Of a stretch of 64,000 nt of DNA, positions 1 to 8,859 are shown one piece after another (position 1 is the stretch's first letter; each line of letters begins with the position of its first letter). The translations under genes and the position numbers were made by a program. The stretch spans positions 62,001 through 126,000 of the forward strand of contig NZ_CAJGZJ010000001.1 of the NCBI RefSeq assembly GCF_904846225.1, read 5' to 3'. Source of the stretch: Psychrobacter immobilis (GTDB lineage Bacteria > Pseudomonadota > Gammaproteobacteria > Pseudomonadales > Moraxellaceae). The notes below the pieces were generated by a model, which was not told the origin of the DNA, did not search any database, and saw only the letters and a list, made by a program, of their open reading frames with translations.

Positions 1-30
1 GATCAACCAGATTGAATAAGAAACATCACC

Positions 31-60
31 CTGTATCACTTTTAAAGTAAATCGACTATA
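31..60. repeat. Fragment of dispersed repeat family B (one end)
   Basis: The stretch ends in AAAGTAAATCGACTATA. This matches the terminal part of the family B repeats seen near 4430 and 42640. Only one end is visible; the remainder could lie outside the window or be lost. It sits about 35 bases upstream of hutH. Confidence 0.4.
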
Positions 61-95
61 TCATTAATAGCACTTATAAAATTAGGATTAGCACC

Positions 96-1658
96 ATGAC
101 TGATATCAAAAAATTCGTACTACACCCGCGTCAGCTTAGTTTTGAGATACTACGCGATATCTATGATCAACCGGTCATATTGACCCTACCTGATAGCGCT
201 TATGAGGCGATAGATGCCTCACACGAAGATGTACGCACCATCATTGCCCGTGATAAGAGCGCTTATGGCATCAATACGGGTTTTGGTCTGTTAGCAAAGA
301 CGCGTATCAGCGATGATCAGCTTGAGCTACTTCAGCATAACTTAATCGTTTCTCACTCAGTGGGTACGGGCGAGGCGTTGCCAGATGATGTGGTTCGTCT
401 GATTATGATCATGAAGGTGGCCAGTTTGGCGCAAGGTGTGTCTGGCGTACGCCGCACGGTGGTCGATAGCTTACTTGGCTTAATTAATAACCAAATTACC
501 CCCAATATTCCTGCCAAAGGCTCAGTTGGCGCTTCTGGTGACTTAGCCCCTTTATCGCATATGACATTGGCAATGATGGGCGAAGGTGACGTCTATGTCG
601 CTGGTAAAAAAGTGCCCGCTGCTGAGGCCTTGGCACAGCATGGTCTTGAGCCAATTACACTAGCTGCCAAAGAAGGTCTTGCGCTTATTAATGGTACGCA
701 AGTATCCACCGCATTAGCATTGCGTGGTTATTTCTTGGCGCGTGATTTGCTGGAGACAGCCACCATCGTCGGCTCACTGTCTATCGATGCTGCTAAAGGC
801 TCAGATTCGCCATTTGATGCTCGTATTCATGAAGTACGTGGTCATCATGGTCAAATTGAAATCGCTAAAGCACATCGTCAACTCATTAAAGGCAGTGCTA
901 TTCGCGCCTCGCATGATGGCGAGCAAGACGATAGAGTACAAGATCCTTACTGTTTGCGTTGTCAGCCGCAGGTCATGGGCGCGTGCCTTGATATCATTAA
1001 TCAAGCAGGCAAAACCTTACTCATTGAATCTAATGCAGTGACTGACAATCCGCTTATCTTCAATAACGATGACGGTCCTGTGGCGATCTCAGGTGGTAAT
1101 TTCCATGCTGAACCAGTTGCCTTTGCCGCTGATATATTGGCCTTAGCCATTGCTGAAATTGGCTCTATGTCTGAGCGCCGTGTGGCTTTGCTAATCGATG
1201 CGACTCTATCCGGTGGTTTGCCGCCATTCTTGGTTGATAATGCAGGAGTGAACTCAGGCTTTATGATTGCCCATGTGACCGCAGCAGCGCTTGCCTCAGA
1301 GAACAAATCTATCGCGCATCCGGGCAGTGTTGATAGTATCCCGACCTCTGCGAACCAAGAAGATCATGTGTCGATGGCGACCTATTGTGCACGCCGTTTA
1401 TATGAGATGGTACAAAACACCGCCACTATTATCGGTATTGAGTTACTGGCTGCGGGTCAAGGCATCGACTTTCGTCGCGGACTCGATACCTCAGAGATGC
1501 TGACGACCGCGCATCAGAAACTACGCGAGCAAGTGACTTTTTATGATAAAGACCGCTACCTAGCGCCTGACATTGAAGCGGCAAAGCAGTTAGTATTGGC
1601 TGGTACCCTTGCGGAGCATTGGCAAGAATTACGTAGCGATTGGTATGAGTCTAAGTAA
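96..1658 (+). CDS. hutH: Histidine ammonia-lyase
   Basis: HutH deaminates L-histidine to urocanate, the first step of cytosolic histidine degradation. The 520-residue protein has the usual family length. The Ala146-Ser147-Gly148 triad, in the context [12 protein letters not shown], cyclises to the MIO electrophile. Other family blocks are YGINTGFG near residue 57 and [11 protein letters not shown] near residue 285. The ATG at 96 follows an AGGA ribosome site about 7 bases upstream. hutG follows after 39 bases and hutI after another 33, so the three are probably one operon. hutU (urocanase) and a hutC regulator are not in the window and may lie upstream. Confidence 0.97.
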   Translation: MTDIKKFVLHPRQLSFEILRDIYDQPVILTLPDSAYEAIDASHEDVRTIIARDKSAYGINTGFGLLAKTRISDDQLELLQHNLIVSHSVGTGEALPDDVVRLIMIMKVASLAQGVSGVRRTVVDSLLGLINNQITPNIPAKGSVGASGDLAPLSHMTLAMMGEGDVYVAGKKVPAAEALAQHGLEPITLAAKEGLALINGTQVSTALALRGYFLARDLLETATIVGSLSIDAAKGSDSPFDARIHEVRGHHGQIEIAKAHRQLIKGSAIRASHDGEQDDRVQDPYCLRCQPQVMGACLDIINQAGKTLLIESNAVTDNPLIFNNDDGPVAISGGNFHAEPVAFAADILALAIAEIGSMSERRVALLIDATLSGGLPPFLVDNAGVNSGFMIAHVTAAALASENKSIAHPGSVDSIPTSANQEDHVSMATYCARRLYEMVQNTATIIGIELLAAGQGIDFRRGLDTSEMLTTAHQKLREQVTFYDKDRYLAPDIEAAKQLVLAGTLAEHWQELRSDWYESK

Positions 1659-1697
1659 AATATTGATTGAGCCTATTTTAGAGAAAGGGAGTCCGCG

Positions 1698-2759
1698 ATG
1701 ACGATAGCAACGGTTAATCACACGGCCGCTGACATGAACCGATGGACAGGACGTGCAGAGCCATTTGAAACGGAACGCGCCCGCTACTGGTATCAGCTCG
1801 CACAGCCTTATGAGCAGCAATATATCGGTCTGGTGGGTTTCGCTTGCGACCAAGGCGTCCGGCGTAATCAAGGACGCGTGGGTGCAAGAACCGCACCACC
1901 GTTGATTCGTCAGGCATTTGCGGCGTTGCCTGTCATCAAAGCGTTGCAAGATCGCTTCGATGGTCAATTGCCAAATCTACTGGGCGATGCTGGCGATATA
2001 AATTGTCATGACAATGATGGTTTTGCGGTAAGCATACTTGAACAAGCTCAAGTCACTTATGCCGATAAGATAAGTCACATTATTGGGCAAGGCGGTCTAC
2101 CTATCGGACTGGGCGGTGGTCACGCCATCGCTTATGGCAGTTTTTTGGGATTGTGGCAGACGTTACCACAAACCGATGCTACCAACGATATAAGCTCGAC
2201 TGATATAAACTCGACTGATATAAACTTGACGCCGCGTATTGGCATTATCAACTTTGATGCGCATCTTGATATTCGCCAGTCTGATGTGGCAACGTCTGGC
2301 ACACCGTTTCGCCAAATTGCCGAACACCTTGCTGAAAATGGTCAACCATTTCACTACTGCTGCATCGGCGTCAGTCGGTTTTCTAATACCGCTGCGCTCT
2401 TTGATCGCGCTGAGCAATTAGGCGTCCACATAATCAGTGATGAAGATTGTACCAATAAGAAGTGGAAAAAAATTGCTGCTCAAATAGCGGGTTTTGTCGA
2501 TAACGTTGATGTCATTTATATGACCATTGATATGGATTGCTTGCCATCCAGCGTCGTACCTGGGGTCAGTGCGCCTGCTGCTTATGGCATTGGGCTAAGT
2601 TTCGTTGAGCGCGCGGTCAAACTCATCATGTCATCAGGCAAAGTAAAAGTAGCCGATATCGCTGAAATCAACCCTACTTTCGATGTTGACAATCGTAGCT
2701 GCAAAGTTGCTGCTCGATTGCTAGCCACTATTATAGAACAACACTTGCTTGCCAACTAA
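1698..2759 (+). CDS. hutG: Formimidoylglutamase
   Basis: HutG hydrolyses N-formimidoyl-L-glutamate to glutamate and formamide, the last step of the direct hut route. It belongs to the arginase/agmatinase (ureohydrolase) superfamily. The binuclear manganese motifs are visible: GGGHA near residue 138, NFDAHLDIR near residue 185, and TIDMDC near residue 275. A good GGAG ribosome site precedes the ATG. The protein is about 35 residues longer than typical, partly because of a Ser/Thr/Asp/Ile/Asn repeat at residues 164-178, just before the second metal motif. It lies between hutH and hutI in the same direction. Confidence 0.95.
   Translation: MTIATVNHTAADMNRWTGRAEPFETERARYWYQLAQPYEQQYIGLVGFACDQGVRRNQGRVGARTAPPLIRQAFAALPVIKALQDRFDGQLPNLLGDAGDINCHDNDGFAVSILEQAQVTYADKISHIIGQGGLPIGLGGGHAIAYGSFLGLWQTLPQTDATNDISSTDINSTDINLTPRIGIINFDAHLDIRQSDVATSGTPFRQIAEHLAENGQPFHYCCIGVSRFSNTAALFDRAEQLGVHIISDEDCTNKKWKKIAAQIAGFVDNVDVIYMTIDMDCLPSSVVPGVSAPAAYGIGLSFVERAVKLIMSSGKVKVADIAEINPTFDVDNRSCKVAARLLATIIEQHLLAN
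2187..2231 (+). repeat. In-frame 15-bp tandem repeat inside hutG
   Basis: Three copies of GATATAAACTCGACT, with small changes, lie head to tail and encode D-I-(S/N)-S-T repeated in the loop before the NFDAH metal motif. The unit length is a multiple of three, so copy-number change keeps the frame. The loop is probably surface exposed. Confidence 0.85.
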
Positions 2760-2792
2760 GCCCATTGACTTCAAAAAAATCTGGAGCGTATT

Positions 2793-4154
2793 ATGAATAC
2801 ATCACAGAAATTCGTATCGAAAAGTCCTGTAGAGCAGACACTAGACGAGTCCGCCATGACCTCGTTTGACCACATTATTGTCAATGCCAACCTTGCCACG
2901 TTTTCAGCACAATATGGTTTTGATATCAATGCCAATAACGAAGCCAATGATCAATCAACGTCAGTAGATAGCGTACCTTATGGTCAGCTAGAAAATGCAG
3001 CGATCGGTATCAAAGCGGGCAAGATTGCTTGGATTGGCACGCATGAGCAAATGACATCCTATCTGACTTATTATCAAAGCCAGCAAATCACAGATGCCAA
3101 TAATCAGTGGATCACCCCAGGATTGATCGATTGTCATACGCATATCGTTTATGGCGGCAATCGTAGTAACGAATTTGAAGCGCGTTTGCACGGTGCTAGT
3201 TATCAAGATATTGCCGCCCAAGGTGGCGGTATTGTCGCAACCGTCAGCGCCACTCGCGCCGCCACTACTGAATCGCTATTTGCACAAAGTGAAAAACGTC
3301 TACTCGCACTCATCAAAGAAGGCGTTACCAGTATCGAAATCAAGTCCGGTTATGGTTTAGACCTAGAAACGGAACGCAAAATGCTGACGGTCGCTCGCCA
3401 GCTTGGTGACCAGCATGATATTCATGTTAGCACCACTTATTTAGCCGCGCATGCGCTACCAATAGAGTACCAGTCTCACATGCAGGACCGTGCAGATGAC
3501 TATATTGAGCAAGTCTGTGCATGGCTTCCTATATTGCATTCAGAGGGTTTGGTCGATGCAGTCGATGGTTTTTGTGAAAATATCGCTTTTAGTACCGAAC
3601 AAATCAAGCGAGTGTTTGAAGTCGCACGCTCACTAGATTTGCCAGTCAAATTGCACTCTGAGCAATTATCTGACATAGGCGGAAGTGCGTTGGTTGCAGA
3701 ATACCAAGGATTATCCAGTGACCATTTAGAGCATTTGTCAGAAGCCGATATCAAAAAAATGGCCGCAAGTAATACGGTTGCCGTGCTATTGCCCGGCGCG
3801 TTTTATACCTTGCGCGATACCAAGTTGCCACCGATTGATGCACTTCGTAAACATCAAGTGCCTATGGCAATCTCCACCGATTGTAATCCGGGCACATCGC
3901 CGCTCACGTCGCTGTTACTGGCAATGAATATGGGTTGTACGCTATTTTATCTCACCCCTGAAGAAGTGCTAGCAGGGACGACCATTCATGCTGCACAAGC
4001 GTTAGGATTGGCTAAAAAAGGGCGTATAGAAGTTGGCTGTGATGCAGATTTTGTACGATGGGATATCGCCCGCCCTGCTGATTTGGCGTATCAGATAGGA
4101 CTGAATCCTATTGAAGGTATTATGGTTCAAGGACAGTGGCGCAAGACGATATAG
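2793..4154 (+). CDS. hutI: Imidazolonepropionase
   Basis: HutI opens the imidazolone ring of 4-imidazolone-5-propanoate to give N-formimidoyl-glutamate. It is a metal-dependent amidohydrolase. [12 protein letters not shown] (metal-binding His pair) is near residue 112, and the C-terminal [10 protein letters not shown] block carries the catalytic Asp. The protein is 453 residues against about 405 for most homologues. The excess is a 21-residue leader before MTSFDH and an Asn/Asp/Ser-rich insert near residues 45-65. The first ATG is kept because GGAG lies 6 bases upstream; the ATG at 2856 is a possible alternative. The TAG stop falls on the first bases of a family B repeat. Confidence 0.95.
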   Translation: MNTSQKFVSKSPVEQTLDESAMTSFDHIIVNANLATFSAQYGFDINANNEANDQSTSVDSVPYGQLENAAIGIKAGKIAWIGTHEQMTSYLTYYQSQQITDANNQWITPGLIDCHTHIVYGGNRSNEFEARLHGASYQDIAAQGGGIVATVSATRAATTESLFAQSEKRLLALIKEGVTSIEIKSGYGLDLETERKMLTVARQLGDQHDIHVSTTYLAAHALPIEYQSHMQDRADDYIEQVCAWLPILHSEGLVDAVDGFCENIAFSTEQIKRVFEVARSLDLPVKLHSEQLSDIGGSALVAEYQGLSSDHLEHLSEADIKKMAASNTVAVLLPGAFYTLRDTKLPPIDALRKHQVPMAISTDCNPGTSPLTSLLLAMNMGCTLFYLTPEEVLAGTTIHAAQALGLAKKGRIEVGCDADFVRWDIARPADLAYQIGLNPIEGIMVQGQWRKTI

Positions 4155-4255
4155 TCAATCCACTATAAAAGTGTTACAGCGTTAACCTCTCTTGAAGTAT
4201 TCAATATACATCTGAACTCGGTTGCCTTGTATCACTTTCAAATTGAATTGACTGT
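4152..4255. repeat. Family B repeat, diverged short copy
   Basis: The stretch begins TAGTCAATCCACTATA and ends GAATTGACTGTA, the inverted termini of family B. It lacks the central hairpin found in full copies, so it is either an internal-deletion form or a diverged relative. Its first three bases are the stop codon of hutI. Confidence 0.6.
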
Positions 4256-4288
4256 AGTTGATTCAATTTAAAAAAATCAGTGTTGTTA

Positions 4289-4430
4289 TAGTTAGTTCGA
4301 AATAAAATGGATACACGACACAATACTGCGTGACTGGGATAAATTTTTCTTGCTTGCTGTGCCTGCGCAGACAGAGGCGACAAAAAATTTATCCCAGCAG
4401 CACTGTATCGGATTTAAAGTGAATCGACCA
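4289..4430. repeat. Family B repeat, full-length copy (142 bp)
   Basis: TA dinucleotides flank the copy at 4287-4288 and 4431-4432. The core CTGGGATAAATTTTTC ... AAAATTTATCCCAG forms a long stem enclosing GCTTGCTGTGCCTGCGCAGACAGAGG, a segment shared with other copies. No coding capacity is evident. Confidence 0.8.
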
Positions 4431-4470
4431 TAGAATGAACTGTCATTAACTTGATAGCTTTATAGTGAAT

Positions 4471-4532
4471 TAAAGCGCGTTCTCATTTCAAGCGATCATA
4501 TCTAAATGCGCTAAAAATAAGGACACGCCCCA
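4471..4532. repeat. Family A repeat, short internal-deletion form (62 bp)
   Basis: It starts TAAAGCGCGTTCTCA, a degenerate family A end, and runs through AAGCGATCATATCTAAATGCGCTAAAAAT, which is the inner part of one family A end. It then goes directly to GGACACGCCCC, the opposite end. The middle 110 bases of a 173 bp copy are absent. Confidence 0.55.
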
Positions 4533-4560
4533 ATGACATTGGTAAATTTATATACAAAGT

Positions 4561-4733
4561 TAGGGCGTGTCATCATTTAGATTGTGAGGCTTAAAATGAG
4601 ATAAATTGCCGTCAAACAAGGAAAATAACGCAGATAATATCGAGATATTAACCAGTTATTTGACGACGTTTGACAAAATTTAGCCATTTTAAGACCACTA
4701 AATGATTAAGTGTGCTAATTGATACATGCCCTA
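4561..4733. repeat. Family A repeat, full-length copy (173 bp)
   Basis: It starts TAGGGCGTGTCATCATT and ends GATACATGCCCTA. The inner block GAGATAAATTGCCGTCAAAC is shared nearly base for base with the copies at 28345, 35331 and 59405. It ends 8 bases from the gdhA stop codon and may provide 3' end structure for that gene. Confidence 0.85.
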
Positions 4734-4741
4734 CATCATAC

Positions 4742-6088
4742 TTAGTTTAAAATTCCATAAGCAACCAGTGCATCAGCAACGCGCTTGAAGCCAACGATAT
4801 TAGCACCCGCCATATAGTCAATGTAGCCGTCTTCTGTTTGACCATACTGTTCTGACGCGGCAGCTGAACTATCATGGATATCTTTCATAATTACTTTTAG
4901 AGTCTCGTCAACCTGCTCAAAGGTTTGATACCGACGCATAGAGTTCTGTGACATCTCAAGCGCAGATACTGCCACACCGCCCGCATTAGCGGCTTTGCCT
5001 GGCGCATAATGGACACGGTGCAGGCGAATATGGTCAATCGCTTGCGCTGTCAATGGCATGTTAGCGCCTTCAGCAATGTATTTTATGCCGTTTTCAACCA
5101 TTAATTTGGCATCGTCTTCGCTCACTTCATTTTGCGTCGCTGATGGGAGAGCGATATCACCTTTGATAGTCCATGGTTTTTGCTTGGCAAGCCACTCGCC
5201 ACCAAAGACATCGACATATTCTGCTAAAGGTTTACTTTGTGCTTTCTGCACTTTTAACCAGTCGATTTTTTCTTGATTCAGACCTTTTTCATCATAGAGC
5301 GTACCTTGTGAATCAGACACAGTCAGTACGATAGCACCTAACATATGCGCTTTTTCGGCGGCGTGGAGTGAGACGTTACCCGCACCTGACACCAATACTC
5401 TTTTGCCTTTGATGCTATCATTTTGAGCAGTAAGCATATTCTCTAAGAAATATACCGCGCCATAACCAGTCGCTTCCGTACGCATTAAGCTACCGCCAAA
5501 ACCCACACCTTTACCCGTGAGAACACCGGTAGATTCGCGAGTGAGGTTTTTATACATGGCATACATGTAGCTGACTTCACGACCGCCTACCCCAATATCG
5601 CCTGCTGGTACATCGATGTCTTTGCTCACATAATGATATAGCTCGCGCATAAAAGCATAGCAAAAACGGCGAATTTCGCTTTCAGACTTACCTTTAGGAT
5701 CAAAATCAGAGCCGCCTTTACCGCCGCCAATGGGCAAGCCCGTTAAGGCGTTTTTGAAGATTTGCTCAAAACCTAAGAATTTTAGAACAGATTGATTAAC
5801 AGTAGGATGGAATCTGAGACCGCCTTTATAAGGCCCTAAAGCGTTATTGAACTGGACACGCCAGCCACGATTGACTTGAACCTCACCTTTATCGTCTTCC
5901 CAATTGATACGAAAGCCAACCACGCGATCAGGCTCTACTAAACGTTCAAATATTTTTAAGGTTTCATATTCAGGATGAGCGTCATATAACGGCTTGATAG
6001 TAATGGCAACTTCTTTCACCGCTTGGATAAATTCAGGTTGATGGGCATAACGTGCTTCGATTTTTTCGATGGCCTGACTGATACTCAT
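4742..6088 (-). CDS. gdhA: NADP-specific glutamate dehydrogenase
   Basis: The enzyme makes glutamate from 2-oxoglutarate and ammonium (EC 1.4.1.4 type) in the cytosol. The 448-residue length is typical of the hexameric bacterial/fungal class. The catalytic lysine region PYKGGLRFHP is near residue 105, GGGKGGSDFDPKG near residue 124, and the nucleotide-binding VSGAGNVS near residue 230. AGGAAG lies 5 bases upstream of the ATG. It stands alone, convergent with the hut operon, with 650 bases of non-coding DNA upstream. NADP preference is inferred from family similarity. Confidence 0.97.
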   Translation of the reverse strand: MSISQAIEKIEARYAHQPEFIQAVKEVAITIKPLYDAHPEYETLKIFERLVEPDRVVGFRINWEDDKGEVQVNRGWRVQFNNALGPYKGGLRFHPTVNQSVLKFLGFEQIFKNALTGLPIGGGKGGSDFDPKGKSESEIRRFCYAFMRELYHYVSKDIDVPAGDIGVGGREVSYMYAMYKNLTRESTGVLTGKGVGFGGSLMRTEATGYGAVYFLENMLTAQNDSIKGKRVLVSGAGNVSLHAAEKAHMLGAIVLTVSDSQGTLYDEKGLNQEKIDWLKVQKAQSKPLAEYVDVFGGEWLAKQKPWTIKGDIALPSATQNEVSEDDAKLMVENGIKYIAEGANMPLTAQAIDHIRLHRVHYAPGKAANAGGVAVSALEMSQNSMRRYQTFEQVDETLKVIMKDIHDSSAAASEQYGQTEDGYIDYMAGANIVGFKRVADALVAYGILN

Positions 6089-6736
6089 ATATCTTCCTTG
6101 GAATAAAAATGGTGATTATATTTATTTATATCAACGTCGCGTCGTGTGACAACAAACGAGAGGATTGCGGACGCTAATATAGTTGATTCTATGCGATGTC
6201 CTGTACAGAAACGAATGGCGCTAAAAAATCTGACAGAATTTGTGTCAGTACTATTTGCATCAATACTATTTTCATCAATGCTATTTTCATCAATGCTATA
6301 AGCTCAAAGACAAAAATAATTTTATCTCATAATGTATATCATTTTTAAATAAGGTAAGTCTAGTAAATATCATTAGCATAAAAACTGATGAGTACAATTT
6401 AGGCCTTATTGTCTATTGGCGTAAAATAGAGACAAGCAATCAATAGTCCATACTGAAATGTTAGAACGTTAATTTTTACTGTCATCAACAAGATTTTGTG
6501 TGGCATAGATTGGTTATAGCCTAATAGTTTGGTTGCAGCCTAAAAGCAGCAAACAGGCTAAGTATGATGGCTAATTTTTACCTAGTAATAAGAATACCCT
6601 GAGAATTAACAACAACTTGTCCAATGTTAGTTCATACTATTATCACTATTTGAACCTCACTTTTTTCTTTCTATTGAAAATTTTATAAAATTTCGACCAT
6701 TCAAATAACTTCCTTTACTGACTACCCTTATCGAAA
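6089..6736. other. Intergenic region between divergent gdhA and methyltransferase genes
   Basis: About 650 bases with no credible open reading frame. It must hold the promoters of both flanking genes and contains a short tandem repeat at 6258-6302. It is AT-rich with scattered direct repeats (for instance TAATAGTTTGGTTGCAGCC and a near copy at 6512-6541). No family A, B or C repeat is seen. Confidence 0.6.
6258..6302. repeat. 15-bp tandem repeat upstream of gdhA
   Basis: Three successive copies of CATCAATGCTATTTT; the first has A for G and the last diverges after CTAT. A weaker partial unit precedes them. The repeat is about 160-215 bases upstream of the gdhA start codon. Confidence 0.8.
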
Positions 6737-6787
6737 GTGGCAACCTTTGCCAAACCTTGCATTCTTGCTTATTTTTTAGGACAGTTT

Positions 6788-7459
6788 ATGACTTCGCTGA
6801 CCACTGTGCGCGTGCGTTATCAAACGATTGAAATTGGCAATACCGACATCCATATTTGCACCCTGCGTGACAATCAACAATTCAGCGACCCTAATGATGA
6901 AGCGTTAAATTTGGGTATTTGCTCAGCTTCTTGGCCGATGTTTGGCGTTATATGGCCGTCAAGCTTGGTGCTGGCCAATCATATGCTCGACTATGATATT
7001 GCGGGCAAACGTATCTTGGAGGTGGGCTGCGGTATGGCGTTATCAAGCTTACTGCTCAATCACCGGCAAGCAGATATCACAGCGACCGACTATCACCCAA
7101 CGGTTGAGTATTTTCTTGATCGTAATACCACGCTCAATAATAATAAAGAGATTAATTTTGAGCGCTTGGACTGGGCAGAAGATAATAGCCATCTTGGGCA
7201 GTTTGATATGATTATCGGTAGTGACTTGCTTTATGAAGACCAACACATCGATATTTTAGCTGAATTTATCGAGCGTCATGCGTTGCCAAAATGTGAAGTC
7301 ATCGTCGTTGATCCTGGTCGTGGGCGCAAAAACAAGCTAACCAATAAGATGCTTGAATATGGTTTTAGTAGTCAGCACGTTAAGCCGGAGAATACCACTT
7401 ATCTTGATTTGCCATTTAAAGGGCATATTTTGACGTTTTCGCGAGATAGTAGTAAATAA
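6788..7459 (+). CDS. Class I SAM-dependent methyltransferase (protein-lysine / nicotinamide N-methyltransferase-like)
   Basis: Motif I, RILEVGCGMALSSL, and the post-motif acidic ATDYHP form the SAM-binding pocket. IIGSDLLYEDQ matches the motif IV block of the METTL / ETFB-lysine methyltransferase group. The protein has about 223 residues. The frame is open from a GTG at 6737, but the ATG at 6788 is chosen: AGGACAG lies just upstream and the extra 17 residues are not family-like. The substrate is unknown. It is a single gene, convergent with the acetyltransferase downstream. Confidence 0.8.
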   Translation: MTSLTTVRVRYQTIEIGNTDIHICTLRDNQQFSDPNDEALNLGICSASWPMFGVIWPSSLVLANHMLDYDIAGKRILEVGCGMALSSLLLNHRQADITATDYHPTVEYFLDRNTTLNNNKEINFERLDWAEDNSHLGQFDMIIGSDLLYEDQHIDILAEFIERHALPKCEVIVVDPGRGRKNKLTNKMLEYGFSSQHVKPENTTYLDLPFKGHILTFSRDSSK

Positions 7460-7487
7460 ATTCTGTAAGTAGCAATTGTAAATCGAG

Positions 7488-8090
7488 TTAATTTGCGACC
7501 GTATTTTGCCACTGCTGCCGAGTTATTTTGTATAACACATGCGTGGCAAGTGGATGTTCAGCAGCAAGCATAGGGTGATAAAAATTCTTCTTCATATCTG
7601 TCATACCAAGTCGCTCCATAACCAATTGTGAGCGCTTATTAATGACCGCGGTAAATGAGACGACTTCATCGAGTGCCAGCTCGTCAAAAGCAAAATTCAG
7701 CGCCGCCCTTGCCGCCTCAGTAGCATAACCATATCCCCAGTAATCTTTATGCAGTCGCCAAGCAATCTCGACAGCAGGGCCAAAAGACATATCCGCGTGC
7801 GTGTCATTCAAACCGACAAAACCAATGAAAGCATCGCTGTTTTTTGCGTCGTCTTTTACACTGACAGCCCACAATCCCCAGCCTTTATCTGCAATCAACT
7901 GCTGACATTTTTTGGCAATGATATCGCTTACTTTAGCAGATAATACCTTAGGGAAATATCGCATGACTTCTGGATCGGCATTCATCTCAGCGAATATCGC
8001 AAAGTCGCTGGCTTGCCATTGTCTTAGATAAAGACGTTTGGTTTCTAGCACAGGTATCATAGAATATTCGCCATCGTTAATACTACTCAT
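7488..8090 (-). CDS. GNAT family N-acetyltransferase (RimJ/RimL type)
   Basis: The opening ETKRLYLRQWQASDF is the usual start of ribosomal-protein or side-chain acetyltransferases of the RimJ/RimL group. The acetyl-CoA site is DYWGYGYATEAARAALNFAF near residue 110, followed by NKRSQLVMERLGM. The gene overlaps the end of the mocA-like gene by 8 bases, so it is probably co-translated. Its substrate cannot be told from sequence. A second ATG at 8057, before IPVLETKRL, is a possible start. Confidence 0.85.
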   Translation of the reverse strand: MSSINDGEYSMIPVLETKRLYLRQWQASDFAIFAEMNADPEVMRYFPKVLSAKVSDIIAKKCQQLIADKGWGLWAVSVKDDAKNSDAFIGFVGLNDTHADMSFGPAVEIAWRLHKDYWGYGYATEAARAALNFAFDELALDEVVSFTAVINKRSQLVMERLGMTDMKKNFYHPMLAAEHPLATHVLYKITRQQWQNTVAN

Positions 8091-8859
8091 CTATCCATCC
8101 TTGTTGCTTGGCATAAGCAAGCTGCTCGGGGGTGTCGATATCATAGCTTAGCTGCTCATTGCTGACAGCATGTATCTGACTTGGCGGCAGTCCTCTAATT
8201 AAATGACGCAGTCCTTTGTCGCCTATCAATTCTGATTGCCATTGTCTGAGTAACGTACAATCAATCGTTAACGGTAATCCGATGATATTTTGTGTAGATG
8301 TATTGGTAGCAGCATTTTTATTTAAGTGCATTTCATCTAAGCGTGACCAGCTATGATAACCACTGGCTACCACTATCTGCTTTCCTGCCAGCAACGCCAG
8401 CAAATGTGCCTCATCAAGTAATACTTGATCAATTCCCATTATCAACACACGATTGACAAGACTGTCGCCAAGATTCATTAATGCCTCAATACCCAAGCTC
8501 AAACTATGCGCCATACCTGTTTCAGGCGTAGGATTTATAACCGTTTGAATGATGGAGTACTGCAAAGCCAATTCAGCAATTGTACTTTTAATAGCTGGCT
8601 TATTATCAGGAATGACGACGATAATTGTTTGCGGTTTGGTAGACAAGGCCAGCTTGATTATGGAACATATTAAAGGTTCATCATTTTTAAACAGTAACTG
8701 CTTTGCTTGACCCAAACGCTGACTAAGACCACTGGCTAAAATAATCACCGCATGATTATCGTTTTTCAAAGCCTCTGGATCTTGGAAAGCCTCTGGATCT
8801 TGGAAAGCCTCTTGATCTTGCAAAATTAGCGCTTGTGACGTGGCATTATTATGAGTCAT
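8083..8859 (-). CDS. MocA/MobA-like molybdenum cofactor nucleotidyltransferase
   Basis: Enzymes of this family attach CMP or GMP to molybdopterin. The N-terminal nucleotide loop is VIILASGLSQRLGQAK near residue 38, then NPTPETGMAHSLSLGI near residue 108 and IMGIDQVLLDEAHL near residue 140. The C-terminal DKGLRHLI and the DIDTPEQLAYAK ending match the family. Because it follows xdhC and the molybdoenzyme genes, CTP-dependent cofactor maturation for that enzyme is the most likely role. The start ATG overlaps the xdhC stop as ATGA. A 6-residue repeat (QEAFQD / PEAFQD) lengthens the N-terminal tail. Confidence 0.82.
   Translation of the reverse strand: MTHNNATSQALILQDQEAFQDPEAFQDPEALKNDNHAVIILASGLSQRLGQAKQLLFKNDEPLICSIIKLALSTKPQTIIVVIPDNKPAIKSTIAELALQYSIIQTVINPTPETGMAHSLSLGIEALMNLGDSLVNRVLIMGIDQVLLDEAHLLALLAGKQIVVASGYHSWSRLDEMHLNKNAATNTSTQNIIGLPLTIDCTLLRQWQSELIGDKGLRHLIRGLPPSQIHAVSNEQLSYDIDTPEQLAYAKQQGWIDE
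8768..8821 (-). repeat. In-frame 18-bp tandem repeat in the mocA-like gene
   Basis: Three head-to-tail copies of AAAGCCTCTGGATCTTGG; the third has two changes. Read on the - strand they encode repeated (Q/P)-E-A-(F/L)-Q-D in a tail before the catalytic domain. The unit is a multiple of three. Confidence 0.88.

Noticed and set aside
4201..4383. A 60-codon - strand reading frame between hutI and gdhA
   Set aside because: It lies wholly in family B repeats, has no ribosome site and shows no protein-like pattern.
6737..6787. GTG start for the methyltransferase gene at 6737
   Set aside because: No ribosome site at the right distance; the ATG at 6788 has AGGACAG upstream and agrees with family length.
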